From CAZAKZ01 sp964485695 (GTDB taxonomy: Bacteria > Planctomycetota > JAFGQW01): a stretch of 38,549 nucleotides of DNA. Made by a program: the position numbers and the translations under genes. Location of the stretch: contig CAZAKZ010000042.1 in NCBI GenBank assembly GCA_964485695.1, positions 1 to 38,549 on the forward strand. Reading direction: 5' to 3'. The number at the start of each line of letters is the position of its first letter. Within the stretch, counting starts at the first letter, position 1. The notes beneath the pieces were generated by a model, which made no database searches, was not told the origin of the DNA, and saw only the letters and a list, made by a program, of their open reading frames with translations. Of the stretch, positions 1 through 9,076 are shown piece by piece.

Positions 1-156
1 ATTGGGACGGGCTGCATAGCCCCTGTTTGGTTGCGGCTTGTCCGCGTTAGGGAAAGACATTAGAAAGGACGAGAACTGAGTCGTAGGTTCAACCAGGGTT
101 TGAAGATGAAGCTCGTCTATCCTGCGGCGATGTGACTCTGATTCAGGATGATCAGT
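1..156. other. Upstream non-coding stretch before glgA
   Basis: No gene is supported here. A small hairpin (GGGCT / AGCCC, loop GCAT, 9-22) could be the tail of an upstream unit, but it has no T-run. No convincing -35/-10 pair was found for glgA. Confidence 0.3.
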
Positions 157-2343
157 ATGAATCCGCCCAGCATTCTACATGTAGCCTCCGAGGCCTATCC
201 ACTGGCCAAATCCGGAGGACTCGGGGATGTAGTGGGAGCATTGCCCGCCGCTCTCTCCCACCTCGGAGAATCCGCTGCGCTGTTCATGCCCGCCTATCCC
301 TGGATCCTGGACGAGGTTTCCAATGTGTCGGACCTCGGCCTGGACCTGGAGGTTCCGACCGGAAAAGGCCCGGTATCGGCGCGTCTCCTGCGGACCACGC
401 TTCCCGGCAGCGGCGTGGAAGTCATCCTGTTTAAGTCGGATCCTCTCTTCAATCGTCCTCACCTCTACGGTGAAAACGGCGACGACTATCCGGACAATCC
501 CTTTCGATTCGGCGTCTTCTCCAGGGCGGCGTTGGAAGCGGTCAAGGCCCTGGACTGGCATATCGACATCTTCCACGTCCACGACTGGCAAGCGGCGCTG
601 CTTCCTGTCTTTCTACGGACACGATATGAAGACGATCCGCACTTCGCGCAGTCGCGGACGGTGTTGACCCTACACAATCTGGCATACCAGGGGTGGGCCT
701 ATCCCGGCGTGCTGGAGGCGCTGGGGCTGGCGCAGTCCCTGTTCCACCATCACCTGCTCGAATGCCACAGCCTGGTGAATCTCCTCAAGGGAGGAATCAT
801 CTTCGCGGATCAGGTGACCACTGTGAGCCCTCGGTATGCCGAGGAGATCTGCTGGCCCGATAAAGGGTGGGGACTCGACACGGTGCTGCAGACGCGGGTC
901 GAACACCTCTCGGGAGTAATTAACGGTGTGGACTCGACGGTATGGAATCCTAGCTCCGATCCCCACCTGCCGATGCAATACAGCCTGGAAACGTGGCCGG
1001 AGGGCAAGGCCGCGGCCCGGAGACGACTGGCGGAGATCTTCGGATTCTATCCCGAAGACACCCGCCCTCTGGTCGGGTTCATCGGCCGGTTGACCGGCCA
1101 GAAGGGGGTCGATCTGCTCCTGGACGTGATTCCCGACCTGGTGGAATCCGGCGGCCGTCTCGTGCTCATCGGCACGGGCGATCCCCACCTGGAAGGTGCG
1201 TGGCGTGATGCCGCCCATCGTTTTCCTGGGTCCGTGGCCGTCCGGATCACCTATGACGAGACCCTGGCGCACCTGATTCAGGCCGGCGCCGACATGCTTG
1301 TCATGCCCTCCCGGTTCGAACCCTGCGGCCTCAACCAGATGTATGCCCTCAGGTATGGGACCATTCCCCTGGTGCACGCCGTCGGCGGGCTTCTGGATAC
1401 GGTGGTGCCCGCCACCGAGGAGAATCTGGCCTTGAGCAGAGCCACGGGCTTTCATTTTCTCGACCTGTCCCGGGACAACCTCGTGGCTACTTTCCGACAC
1501 GCCTTTGGTCTTTTCGCTGACCGGGAGAGATGGTCCAGGCTGGTGTCCACGGGTATGCAGCAGGATTTTTCCTGGGAGCAGAGTGCCCGGGCCTACCAGA
1601 ACCTCTACCACCAGGTCCGGTCGCGATCCGATCGCCACATGCCCCTCAAGTTTCTGCCGCTGTTTCCCCGTCCGGCGGAGCGACCCGTTGCAGAGGACGA
1701 GCATTTTCACATACTCCAGGCGTTCCGGCGTCCCTACGGTGAGGCGGTGCTCAGGCTCATGGTCCAGAGTCCGACCAATCTCTTTTCTTACTGGGAGATC
1801 CCGGAAGCGCTACGGGCGAAGATGAGCGCCACCACGCGATTGATGCTCGAGGACCTGACCAGCGGCAGCCGAGAGACCGTGCCCCTGGATCCAGCGCCGG
1901 AACTGGGGGACTACTGGTTCCATGTCGAACCGGACCAGGCTTATCAGGTGTCCATCGTGGATGAAGACACGGGGGAGCGCCTCATGGAATCCCAGCCGGT
2001 GCGGACACCCAGGGACCGGCCGAGCGAGCTCTGGTCCACGGATGACGCCGCGACCTGGGTCACCCTGGATCAGATATCGGCGCGGGCGCGCGAGGCATTC
2101 CTCGAGAGATACAGGCGGCTCCTCGAGTTCATGGGCCTGGCGCGTGGTTTCACGAAGGATACGGCCCCGTCATCGCAGGACCTCGGTCCGCTTCCCACGT
2201 CAGGAGGCCCTCCCTTCGGCGACGTCGGGCCTCCCTGGATCTTCAGGGCCCCGACATCCAATGAGTTCGGTATCTCCTCGATGTTCGGCCGTGCCCCCTC
2301 CTCGGACTTCGGACCCGATTCCATGGTGGAGGGGTGGAGATGA
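157..2343 (+). CDS. glgA: Glycogen synthase (GT5) with C-terminal DUF4912 domain
   Basis: Transfers glucose from ADP-glucose (possibly UDP-glucose) to growing alpha-1,4-glucan in the cytoplasm. The GT5/GT-B core covers about residues 1-490: the N-terminal KSGGLGD loop (Lys18) that binds the nucleotide sugar, a GRLTGQKG stretch near 310, and the EPCGLNQ active-site loop (Glu388). At 728 aa it is about 250 aa longer than a standard GlgA. Residues about 515-620 match the DUF4912 pattern (RPYGE...LFSYWEI), and the last 70 residues are a Pro/Ser/Gly tail with repeated FG motifs. ATG 157 is preferred over in-frame ATG 148 because AGGA lies 8 nt upstream of it. The next gene starts inside its stop codon (ATGA), so both are probably co-translated. 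The enzyme call is firm; the role of the extra domain is unknown. Confidence 0.93.
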   Translation: MNPPSILHVASEAYPLAKSGGLGDVVGALPAALSHLGESAALFMPAYPWILDEVSNVSDLGLDLEVPTGKGPVSARLLRTTLPGSGVEVILFKSDPLFNRPHLYGENGDDYPDNPFRFGVFSRAALEAVKALDWHIDIFHVHDWQAALLPVFLRTRYEDDPHFAQSRTVLTLHNLAYQGWAYPGVLEALGLAQSLFHHHLLECHSLVNLLKGGIIFADQVTTVSPRYAEEICWPDKGWGLDTVLQTRVEHLSGVINGVDSTVWNPSSDPHLPMQYSLETWPEGKAAARRRLAEIFGFYPEDTRPLVGFIGRLTGQKGVDLLLDVIPDLVESGGRLVLIGTGDPHLEGAWRDAAHRFPGSVAVRITYDETLAHLIQAGADMLVMPSRFEPCGLNQMYALRYGTIPLVHAVGGLLDTVVPATEENLALSRATGFHFLDLSRDNLVATFRHAFGLFADRERWSRLVSTGMQQDFSWEQSARAYQNLYHQVRSRSDRHMPLKFLPLFPRPAERPVAEDEHFHILQAFRRPYGEAVLRLMVQSPTNLFSYWEIPEALRAKMSATTRLMLEDLTSGSRETVPLDPAPELGDYWFHVEPDQAYQVSIVDEDTGERLMESQPVRTPRDRPSELWSTDDAATWVTLDQISARAREAFLERYRRLLEFMGLARGFTKDTAPSSQDLGPLPTSGGPPFGDVGPPWIFRAPTSNEFGISSMFGRAPSSDFGPDSMVEGWR

Positions 2344-3944
2344 GCGACAGCTTCGCACCGGGTGGAACCCTTTGCCTGATGCTCCACTCGCACCTTCCCT
2401 ATATCCGCCATCCGGAACACCCGACGTTTCTGGAGGAGGACTGGCTCTTCGAGGCCATCACCGAGTGCTATACCCCTCTGCTCTATCGGTTGCATCGTCT
2501 TGCAGAGGAAGGGGTGCCGTACAAGCTGACGATCTCCGTCACTCCGCCCCTGGCTTCGATGCTTCGGGACCCGCTGCTCAGGCAGCGGTATGAAGTCCGT
2601 CGCGACAACCTCATCATTCTTTCGGAGCTGGAGCTGGAGCGGACACACGGCACGCCCTTTGCCGCCGCGGCGGCCGCCATGCACGATCAACTGATCACGG
2701 CCCGGAATGTCTGGAATCGGTGGAGGGGGGACCTCACGGCGGGATTCAAGCGCCTCGTCGACCTCGGGCACCTGGAGATCGTCACCTGCACGGCGACGCA
2801 CGGATTTTTACCGCTCATGGCCACGGAGGAAGCCAAGCGGGCCCAGGTGAACATCGGCGTGGAAAGTTACGAAAGGACCTTCGGCCGCCGTCCTCACGGG
2901 ATCTGGCTGGCGGAATGCGGGTATGAGCGCGGCGTGGATCAGATCCTGGCCGACCAGGGCATTGCCTTTTTCTTCACCGAATCCCAGGCCGTTCTCCACG
3001 CTCATCCCAGGCCCCGGTTCAGCGTATTCGCTCCGGTGTCCACCCCGGCGGGGCCCACGGCCTTTGCCCGGGACCCGGAGTGCGGCCGCCAGGTGTGGAG
3101 CTCCACCGAGGGGTATCCGGGTGACTACGTCTACCGGGAGTATTACCGCGACCTCGGTTTCGATGCGGAATACGATTACATCAAGCCTTTCCTGCACCCC
3201 GACGGAGTCCGCCGACACCTCGGATTCAAGTATTACAAGGTGACGGGCAACCACACGCCCCTCCACAACAAGGAACCCTATGATCCGGCCGTGGCCTCGG
3301 AGCGAGCGGTCGAGCATGCACGTCATTTCGTCCATACACAGCGCAGCCGGATCGGACAGATCCGGGACGTCATCGGACAGGCGCCCGTGCTCACGGCCCC
3401 GTACGACGCCGAGCTCTTCGGCCACTGGTGGAGCGAAGGTCCGGAGTTCCTGGAGGCGGTCATTCGTGAAGCAGCCAGGCATCCCGACGACCTGCTGCTT
3501 GCGACACCCGCTGACCTGCTGGGGGAGGGGACGTTTGTGGATACCGTCGATCTCAATCCCTCCAGCTGGGGCTCGGAGGGTACCAGCAAGGTGTGGCTGA
3601 ACGGAAGCAATGCCTGGATGTACCGTCACCTCCATCGCCTAGAGGAACGCATGGTGGACCTGGCAATGAAGAATCCCCAGGCCCAGGGCGCGAAGGAGCG
3701 TCTCCTCAACCAGGCGGTCCGGGAACTGCTCCTGGCCCAGTCCTCCGACTGGCCCTTCATCATTACCAACCGGACCGCGGTGACCTATGCCCTCCGGCGT
3801 TTCCAGACCCACGTGGATCGGTTCTTCCGGCTGGACGACATGGCGACCGGAAAATCCTCCCTGGACGAAAAGTGGCTCACCGAGGTGGAGGGCCTGGACG
3901 CCATCTTTCCCGAGACGAACTACCGCGCCTATCTGCGACTGTGA
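2340..3944 (+). CDS. GH57 1,4-alpha-glucan branching enzyme (DUF1957 family)
   Basis: Likely introduces alpha-1,6 branches into the glucan made by the adjacent GlgA. The 534-aa length matches GH57 branching enzymes. Visible motifs are HSHLPYIRHPE at the N-terminus, WLAECGY with Glu192 at the nucleophile position, and YDAELFGHWW with Asp356 at the acid/base position; a helical DUF1957-type C-terminal region follows. ATG 2340 overlaps the glgA TGA and has GGAGGGG 5 nt upstream; an in-frame GTG at 2334 is less likely. The pairing with glgA supports branching enzyme over the related alpha-amylase or 4-alpha-glucanotransferase activities of GH57, though sequence alone does not exclude those. Confidence 0.9.
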   Translation: MSDSFAPGGTLCLMLHSHLPYIRHPEHPTFLEEDWLFEAITECYTPLLYRLHRLAEEGVPYKLTISVTPPLASMLRDPLLRQRYEVRRDNLIILSELELERTHGTPFAAAAAAMHDQLITARNVWNRWRGDLTAGFKRLVDLGHLEIVTCTATHGFLPLMATEEAKRAQVNIGVESYERTFGRRPHGIWLAECGYERGVDQILADQGIAFFFTESQAVLHAHPRPRFSVFAPVSTPAGPTAFARDPECGRQVWSSTEGYPGDYVYREYYRDLGFDAEYDYIKPFLHPDGVRRHLGFKYYKVTGNHTPLHNKEPYDPAVASERAVEHARHFVHTQRSRIGQIRDVIGQAPVLTAPYDAELFGHWWSEGPEFLEAVIREAARHPDDLLLATPADLLGEGTFVDTVDLNPSSWGSEGTSKVWLNGSNAWMYRHLHRLEERMVDLAMKNPQAQGAKERLLNQAVRELLLAQSSDWPFIITNRTAVTYALRRFQTHVDRFFRLDDMATGKSSLDEKWLTEVEGLDAIFPETNYRAYLRL

Positions 3945-3992
3945 TCCGGCCTGTCACGGGCACTCTCATCCTGCCGTTCCGAGAACCGCCGC

Positions 3993-5054
3993 TCAGTCCG
4001 TCTCTTTCTTCAACAGCTCCCTAACCCTGTCGAGGAGAGTCGAAGCTTTCGGATTCATGATTGCGACGAGACCGTCTTTTCCGATCAGGAGGGTTCGGGG
4101 AAGGACGTCCACGCCGTAGAGGCGGCCGATCTTGTTGTCGGGTCCGAGACCGTCGAAGTAGTGGCGCCAGGTCATTCCTTTTTCTTCGATGATCTTGCGT
4201 AGCTTCTTCTTGTCAGTATCGAAGCTGATGGAGAGGATCTCAAAGCCGTCTCGGTGGCAGGCCTGGTAGGTCTTCAGCAGATCGGGCAGATCGCGCATGC
4301 AGGGGCCGCACCAGGAGGCCCAGAAGTCGACGAGGAGCACCTTGCCCTTGTAGGCCTTCAGATCGATGGCCTTGCCCTCGAGGTCCTTGAACGCCTTCAT
4401 GTCCAGGGGCGTCTTGCCCGGCCCGAGTTCGGCGGCGCGCACGTGGAGGGCGGCCTTGCGGCCGGCCTCGGTGCCGGGATACAACCGGGCCACCTTCCGG
4501 GAGATCTCCAGGCGCAGGGCCTTTCGTTGTGACCTACGCCCGGCGGAGACGAAGGTGCGTTTCTCGAGCATGGCTCCCGCTTTTTTCTCTGGGTCCCGGG
4601 TCCGCGCGATGAAGCGGTCCAGTACCTCCATCCCCGCCTCGGGCGCATCCCGGAAATGCCGGAATCCCATGGCCACGATGGCGATCTCCTCCACGGTGCT
4701 GGCCTCCTTATCCATGCTCACCAGGAGGGACTCGGCGGCCTTTGGATTCTCGCTCAGGAGGTACCCCTGTGCCACGTAGTTCCTGGCCCGGAAGGTGAAG
4801 GTGGAGTCTTTGTGCTCGACGAGAAACGCCTTCCAGCGTGTGATAAGCTCCCGCCCCTGTTCGATCTGGGCGGCCCGGCGTGCCCGGAAGCTGCCGCCCG
4901 CCTTGCGCCGGCGCGCCTGCCACTTCTCGAGCAGTTCCTTTTCCAGAGCGAGGAAGGCCTTTTCGGCTCCTGATTTTGGGGCAGGCTGGGCCGGAGACGG
5001 GATCTGGAGGACCAGGAGCCCCAGGAGGAGGACGAGTGTTGTTTTCGTTTTCAT
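3993..5054 (-). CDS. Secreted TlpA-like thioredoxin-fold protein with helical N-terminal region
   Basis: Probable envelope thiol-disulfide oxidoreductase. The start at 5054 is chosen over ATG 5078 because AGGA sits 8 nt upstream and the product then begins with a clean signal peptide (MKTKTTLVLLLGLLVLQ, cut near AQPA). Residues about 30-200 are charged and helical, perhaps TPR-like. A TlpA/AhpC-TSA domain occupies about 215-350, with the redox motif WCGPC (Cys249, Cys252) after VDFWAS and a cis-Pro region VLPRTLLIG. It lies convergent to the GH57 gene with a 48-bp gap and diverges from the reductase gene at 5287. The redox domain is firm; the substrate is unknown. Confidence 0.88.
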   Translation of the reverse strand: MKTKTTLVLLLGLLVLQIPSPAQPAPKSGAEKAFLALEKELLEKWQARRRKAGGSFRARRAAQIEQGRELITRWKAFLVEHKDSTFTFRARNYVAQGYLLSENPKAAESLLVSMDKEASTVEEIAIVAMGFRHFRDAPEAGMEVLDRFIARTRDPEKKAGAMLEKRTFVSAGRRSQRKALRLEISRKVARLYPGTEAGRKAALHVRAAELGPGKTPLDMKAFKDLEGKAIDLKAYKGKVLLVDFWASWCGPCMRDLPDLLKTYQACHRDGFEILSISFDTDKKKLRKIIEEKGMTWRHYFDGLGPDNKIGRLYGVDVLPRTLLIGKDGLVAIMNPKASTLLDRVRELLKKETD

Positions 5055-5286
5055 TCTCACGATCCTGATTTCAACCATGGCTTACGTGCACCATGGATCC
5101 AATACATCACAGCCAGGGCTTACGCAAGAAACTGGACGAGAAAGAAATCGTGTCGTGTCCCGGATGGTTCGGCCGGCGGTCCAGAGGGAAAAAACCCCGC
5201 CGGAGGCCGTTTTTCCATTGGCGAATACAGGCCGGAATAGTACTCTTCGCGCATCTCGAACCCTGCCCAAGATCCCGGGAGTGTGC

Positions 5287-6042
5287 ATGGCCCACGATTT
5301 TTCAGACAAGGCGATCCTCGTTACCGGCTCCACCCGCGGTATCGGCCGCGCTGTGGCCGACGTGCTGGCGGCAGGAGGGGCCACGGTGGGAATCCACGGC
5401 CGGGATCAGGATCGGGTGGAGGCTGTCTGCGAGGCCGTATCCGCCCTGGGGTCCCGCGCCGTTTCCGTGCCGGGTGACCTTTCGCGGCCGGAATCCGGGG
5501 CAGAAGCGGTCCGGGCGTTCTTCGAGGCCGCCGGACGCCTGGACGGCCTGGTGAACAATGCAGGTGGGGGTAAGGCCCGGGCCTTTCGCTCCCTGACCCT
5601 CGAGGCCTGGCGGGCCACCTTCCAGGTCAACCTGGAGGCGGCCATGCTGGCCTGCAGGGAGGCCTACGTCCTCATGCGTCCGGCGCAGGGGGGGAGCAAG
5701 GGGGGTAGCATCGTGAACGTGGCCTCTCTGGCGGCCCACGGTCCCGGGAAATGGATGGGGGCCGACTATGCAGCCAGCAAGGCCGGGCTGGTGAGCCTGA
5801 CCCGGAGCCTGGCCCTGGAGGCGGCCCGGTTCAGCATCCGAGTCAACGCCGTGTCTCCGGGCATGGTGGAGACGGACATGACCGCCGTGGTCTCGAGCAG
5901 TGCCCGGGAAAAGATGAACATCCCCATGGGCCGGTTCGGCCGGCCCGAGGAGGTCGCCGGCGCCGTGGCCTTCCTGCTGTCGGACGACGCCTCCTACGTC
6001 ACGGGACAGGTAGTGCACGTGAACGGGGGGCTACACATCTGA
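5287..6042 (+). CDS. Short-chain dehydrogenase/reductase (FabG-like)
   Basis: Classical 251-aa SDR. It has the cofactor loop TGSTRGIG (13-20), NNAG (90-93), and the catalytic set Asn115, Ser147, Tyr161 and Lys165 (YAASK). The Arg after TGST and the FabG-like spacing suggest NADPH and 3-oxoacyl reduction. Start ATG 5287 has GGGAG 5 nt upstream; the reading frame is open further upstream, but that part does not look like protein. It is followed after 31 bp by a ketosynthase and then an acyl carrier protein, so the likely substrate is a 3-ketoacyl-ACP made by that pair. Another SDR substrate cannot be excluded. Confidence 0.9.
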   Translation: MAHDFSDKAILVTGSTRGIGRAVADVLAAGGATVGIHGRDQDRVEAVCEAVSALGSRAVSVPGDLSRPESGAEAVRAFFEAAGRLDGLVNNAGGGKARAFRSLTLEAWRATFQVNLEAAMLACREAYVLMRPAQGGSKGGSIVNVASLAAHGPGKWMGADYAASKAGLVSLTRSLALEAARFSIRVNAVSPGMVETDMTAVVSSSAREKMNIPMGRFGRPEEVAGAVAFLLSDDASYVTGQVVHVNGGLHI

Positions 6043-6073
6043 AACGACTTCTGAAACGCAAGGAATGATCCGA

Positions 6074-7321
6074 ATGCAAGGGAACAGGAGAGTCGTGGTC
6101 ACGGGCCTGGGCGTCGTGACCGCTCTCGGCCTCGACGAGGCTTCGTTCTGGGAGTCCATGCTGGCGGGAAAGTGCGGTCTCGCTCCCATCCGGGGCTTCG
6201 ATACGGCCGGATACCGGACCACGATCAGCTCCCAGGTCGACGACGCGGCCCTGGGGGCCGCGCTGAAGGAGAGAAAACTCAGGTCCACGGATCGGTGCAT
6301 GGAGCTCGCCTTGCTGGCCGCGCATCAGGCTCTGGAGCAGGCCGGCCTCGTTTCAGGTGTCCAGCCGCCGGAGCCCCGGCCCACGGCCACCGTGTTCGGT
6401 ACCGGAGGCGGACCGACCCTCGGCGTGTTCAACGCCACCCGGAGCTTCATCGAGAAGGGGCTGGACGGAATCAGGCCGAGCACCGTGCCCAGCTTCATCA
6501 CCAATGCTGTTTCCGCGCAGATCTCCATGCGATTCAAGCTCAAGGGGCCCAACTACGTCATCGTGTCGGCGTGCACCTCGTCCACTTCCGCTATCGGCAC
6601 GGCCTACCGCATGGTGGCCGACGGCCACATCGATGCCGTCCTTGCCGGCGGTGCCGACGCCATGATCAATCCCCTCATCTTTGGCGCCTGGAACAACCTC
6701 GGGGTCATGTCCGCCAGTCCCGATCCTGAAAAGGCCAGCCGGCCCTTCGACGTGGACCGGGACGGCCTGGTCCTCGGCGAGGGAGCGGGCGCACTGGTGG
6801 TGGAGTCCCTGGACGCCGCCCTGGACCGGGGAGCAACGATCCGGGCCGAGATCTGCGGCTTCGGGGAGTCCTCGGACGCCGAGCACATCACCCGGCCGGA
6901 CCCGGAGGGCCAGGCCGCGGCCATGAAAGCGGCCATGGACTCCGCCGGCCTCAATCCCGGAGACGTCGGATTCATCAACGCCCACGGCAGCGCCACGCCC
7001 ACCAACGACGTGTGCGAGACCGAATCGATACGCCGGGTCCTCGGCGCCGCCGCGGACGGAGTTCCGGTGGCGTCGAACAAGTCCTTCTTCGGTCATCTCC
7101 TTGGAGCCTGCGGTGTGGTGGAGACCGCGGCCGTGGTCCTGGGCCTGGAGACCGGGAGGGTCCCGGGAAACCGCAACCTTGAAAACCCCGACCCGAAGTG
7201 CGACCTTCACCTCGTCGGCAAGGAGTCCATGGACATCGACGCGCCGGTGGCCTTGAAGAACAGCTTCGGATTCGGCGGGCACAACGCCGTGCTGGTCCTG
7301 CGCAGGTGGGAAGGATCCTGA
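6074..7321 (+). CDS. fabF: Beta-ketoacyl-ACP synthase (KAS II / FabF type)
   Basis: Decarboxylative Claisen condensation of malonyl-ACP with an acyl primer. The 415-aa protein has thiolase-fold signatures and the full Cys-His-His triad: Cys167 (VSACTSSTSAIG), His304 (NAHGSATPTND) and His341 (NKSFFGHLLGA), almost the same positions as in E. coli FabF. It ends with FGFGGHNAVLVL. ATG 6074 has AAGGA 9 nt upstream; ATG 6065 directly abuts that site and is less likely. It lies between a FabG-like reductase and an ACP gene, with no malonyl-transferase, dehydratase or enoyl reductase in view. It may therefore serve a dedicated pathway rather than housekeeping synthesis; the symbol denotes the family. 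Confidence 0.9.
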   Translation: MQGNRRVVVTGLGVVTALGLDEASFWESMLAGKCGLAPIRGFDTAGYRTTISSQVDDAALGAALKERKLRSTDRCMELALLAAHQALEQAGLVSGVQPPEPRPTATVFGTGGGPTLGVFNATRSFIEKGLDGIRPSTVPSFITNAVSAQISMRFKLKGPNYVIVSACTSSTSAIGTAYRMVADGHIDAVLAGGADAMINPLIFGAWNNLGVMSASPDPEKASRPFDVDRDGLVLGEGAGALVVESLDAALDRGATIRAEICGFGESSDAEHITRPDPEGQAAAMKAAMDSAGLNPGDVGFINAHGSATPTNDVCETESIRRVLGAAADGVPVASNKSFFGHLLGACGVVETAAVVLGLETGRVPGNRNLENPDPKCDLHLVGKESMDIDAPVALKNSFGFGGHNAVLVLRRWEGS

Positions 7322-7356
7322 TCGGACACGGCCCCAATCACGAGGAAAGAGATTTC

Positions 7357-7608
7357 ATGACAGTCGAAGAGATCATCGAAAAGCTCCGAGAGTTGATGAA
7401 GGAGTCTTCCACGGAGGACGTGGACTGGGACTCGGTTACACCCGATACCAATATCGAGACCATCGGTTTCGATTCTCTCTCCATCCTTGACCTCATCTAC
7501 GATATCCAGCAGAGCTTCGGCATCCAGTTCGACGCGGAACATCTCACGGACGTCAGGACCGTGGGGGATCTTGCGGCCTTTCTCGAGAAGCAGCTGGGCG
7601 CCTCCTGA
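7357..7608 (+). CDS. Acyl carrier protein
   Basis: An 83-aa acidic carrier protein with the GFDSLS motif; Ser40 is the phosphopantetheine attachment site. It is four-helix, ACP-sized and lacks extra domains. AGGA lies 10 nt before the ATG. It sits 35 bp after the ketosynthase, which it most likely serves. Its TGA abuts the reverse-strand stop of the next gene, giving TGATCA at 7606-7611. The N-terminus (TVEEIIEKLRELM) differs from housekeeping AcpP, consistent with a specialised carrier. Confidence 0.92.
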   Translation: MTVEEIIEKLRELMKESSTEDVDWDSVTPDTNIETIGFDSLSILDLIYDIQQSFGIQFDAEHLTDVRTVGDLAAFLEKQLGAS

Positions 7609-8994
7609 TCAGGGCTCGATGCCTTCGGGCGCCTTCTCCTCTTCCGGTTCCGACGTGAGAGGGGGAGGGCCGCCCCGGAGCGTGGGGACCAGGGAAATCA
7701 CGTAGGTGTTGAAGCCGTTCCGGACCCGGAGGCGGACCGATTGGGCTTGTCCCACTTTCCGGCCGTGGAGGGCGGCGTGGAGGGTGAGGGTGTGGTCTCC
7801 CTCTGGCACCTCGATGCGGAGCGCCTGAAAGCTGGCCGGCAGCATGGCCCAGCACCGGGTGTCGGCCCGCTCCAGGCCCGTCCAGATGTTGCCGACCAGA
7901 TCGATGCCCAGGTTGACCCAGGGATTGGGCTTCTTCTTTCCACGGGCCTGCCTTGCGGCCTCCTTGGCGGCCTCGGTCACCGTGATCTTGAACACGCGCC
8001 TGAGGACCGCCCGGGCGACGATCCAGGCCTTCATGGACTCGAACTGCTGCCGGGCGATCTCGTTCACGTCCGTCACCGTGGCCGTGCTGCCGACCGGGTG
8101 GCCGTCCACGAGCACCTCCACGCCCGTGGGATTGTCCGTGTGGTAGGAGAGGGCGGGGATCTTGATCGCCTGGAGGTTCGGAAACGCGATGCGGTCCCGG
8201 TGGATGTTCCAGGCTGCCTGAGCGATGGCCAGGGCCTGGGCTGAGATCATCTCTTCCACCTCGACCTTGATGGGGCCGAGGCCCACCAGCGCCAGGACGT
8301 GGACGACGCCGTTTCCGGGTTCGGAATGGCGGCCGCTGGTGACCCGTTCCAGGTCGGCGGCACCGAACTCGAACTCCGGCTCGAGGCTCACGAGGCGTTT
8401 GAACTCCCGTTTGGCCACGTCCACGGTCATGGGATCGTTCTCGTTGAGGATACCCCGGAGGTAGGACCCGAATCCGACCAGCTTGTAGTTCTGCTTGGGA
8501 TGGTTGCCCTGGTCATCCTCGAAGGTTTCCATGATCTCCTGCTGCCGCTCCAGAACCTGGAGCGCAAAGGCGTCGGCGTCCCCCTTGTCGGCCATGAGGT
8601 CGGCGAGAGCCAGCAGGGCCCGGACCAGGATCTGCTCGTAGTCCTCCCCGGGATAGTCCAGGGCGGTGTCGTCGGTGAGGACGGCGCCGAACCAGGATGA
8701 GTAGTTCTCGACGGTCAGATCGTCCATGCGGTCGCGGGCGGCACGGAGCGCTTTCAAAGCCTCCTTCGGACGGCCCAGGGCCAGCTCGGCGATGCCCCGG
8801 TCGAGGCGGTAGACGTGGCTGTTTCCGGCGTCTTCCTGTTCGAGCTTCCGGAGCAGCGTCGAGGTCTGCCCGTAGTCTCCCGCCTCGTAGGCCTGGAGAA
8901 CGGCTTCCATGCGATCCGCGTGTGTGGCGCAGCCGAGGATCAGGGCCGACAGGCACAGGAGAAGAAGGAGGTTCCGGGTGCTTTTCATGGGCAT
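7609..8994 (-). CDS. COG3014-family lipoprotein
   Basis: A 461-aa predicted lipoprotein: charged start, Leu-rich segment and lipobox LILGC (Cys22). The N-terminal half is TPR-like (AYEAGDYGQTSTLLRKLE, then ALGRPKEALKALR); the C-terminal half is beta-rich with a conserved-looking HTDNPTGVEVLVDG region. Its layout matches COG3014 proteins, which I recall being encoded beside LpoB-type lipoproteins, as here. The last residues are Pro/Glu-rich. It follows the LpoB-like gene by 82 bp and probably shares its promoter. The start is ATG 8994; ATG 8988 is possible. An envelope role linked to peptidoglycan synthase control is inference from context. Confidence 0.8.
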   Translation of the reverse strand: MPMKSTRNLLLLLCLSALILGCATHADRMEAVLQAYEAGDYGQTSTLLRKLEQEDAGNSHVYRLDRGIAELALGRPKEALKALRAARDRMDDLTVENYSSWFGAVLTDDTALDYPGEDYEQILVRALLALADLMADKGDADAFALQVLERQQEIMETFEDDQGNHPKQNYKLVGFGSYLRGILNENDPMTVDVAKREFKRLVSLEPEFEFGAADLERVTSGRHSEPGNGVVHVLALVGLGPIKVEVEEMISAQALAIAQAAWNIHRDRIAFPNLQAIKIPALSYHTDNPTGVEVLVDGHPVGSTATVTDVNEIARQQFESMKAWIVARAVLRRVFKITVTEAAKEAARQARGKKKPNPWVNLGIDLVGNIWTGLERADTRCWAMLPASFQALRIEVPEGDHTLTLHAALHGRKVGQAQSVRLRVRNGFNTYVISLVPTLRGGPPPLTSEPEEEKAPEGIEP

Positions 8995-9076
8995 CGTGGT
9001 TCCGGTGTGGGAGTCCGGATCGCGCGACCCGATTCCGGGTCACGGGATCCGAGAGACCCTGCGGGTCAGACCGGGA

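Noticed and set aside
670..1710. 346-aa open frame antisense to glgA
   Set aside because: It mirrors the glgA codon pattern in a GC-rich gene and has no recognisable domain; the opposite strand holds a complete GT5 enzyme.
5187..5216. Inverted repeat GGAAAAA...TTTTTCC upstream of the reductase gene, considered as a terminator or attenuator
   Set aside because: Only a 3-bp GC stem with mismatches holds the centre, and it lies between divergent genes where no terminator is expected.
4795..5286. In-frame upstream extension of the SDR gene
   Set aside because: It overlaps the TlpA-like gene on the other strand, has Arg/Ser-rich random composition, and a clear start with a ribosome site exists at 5287.
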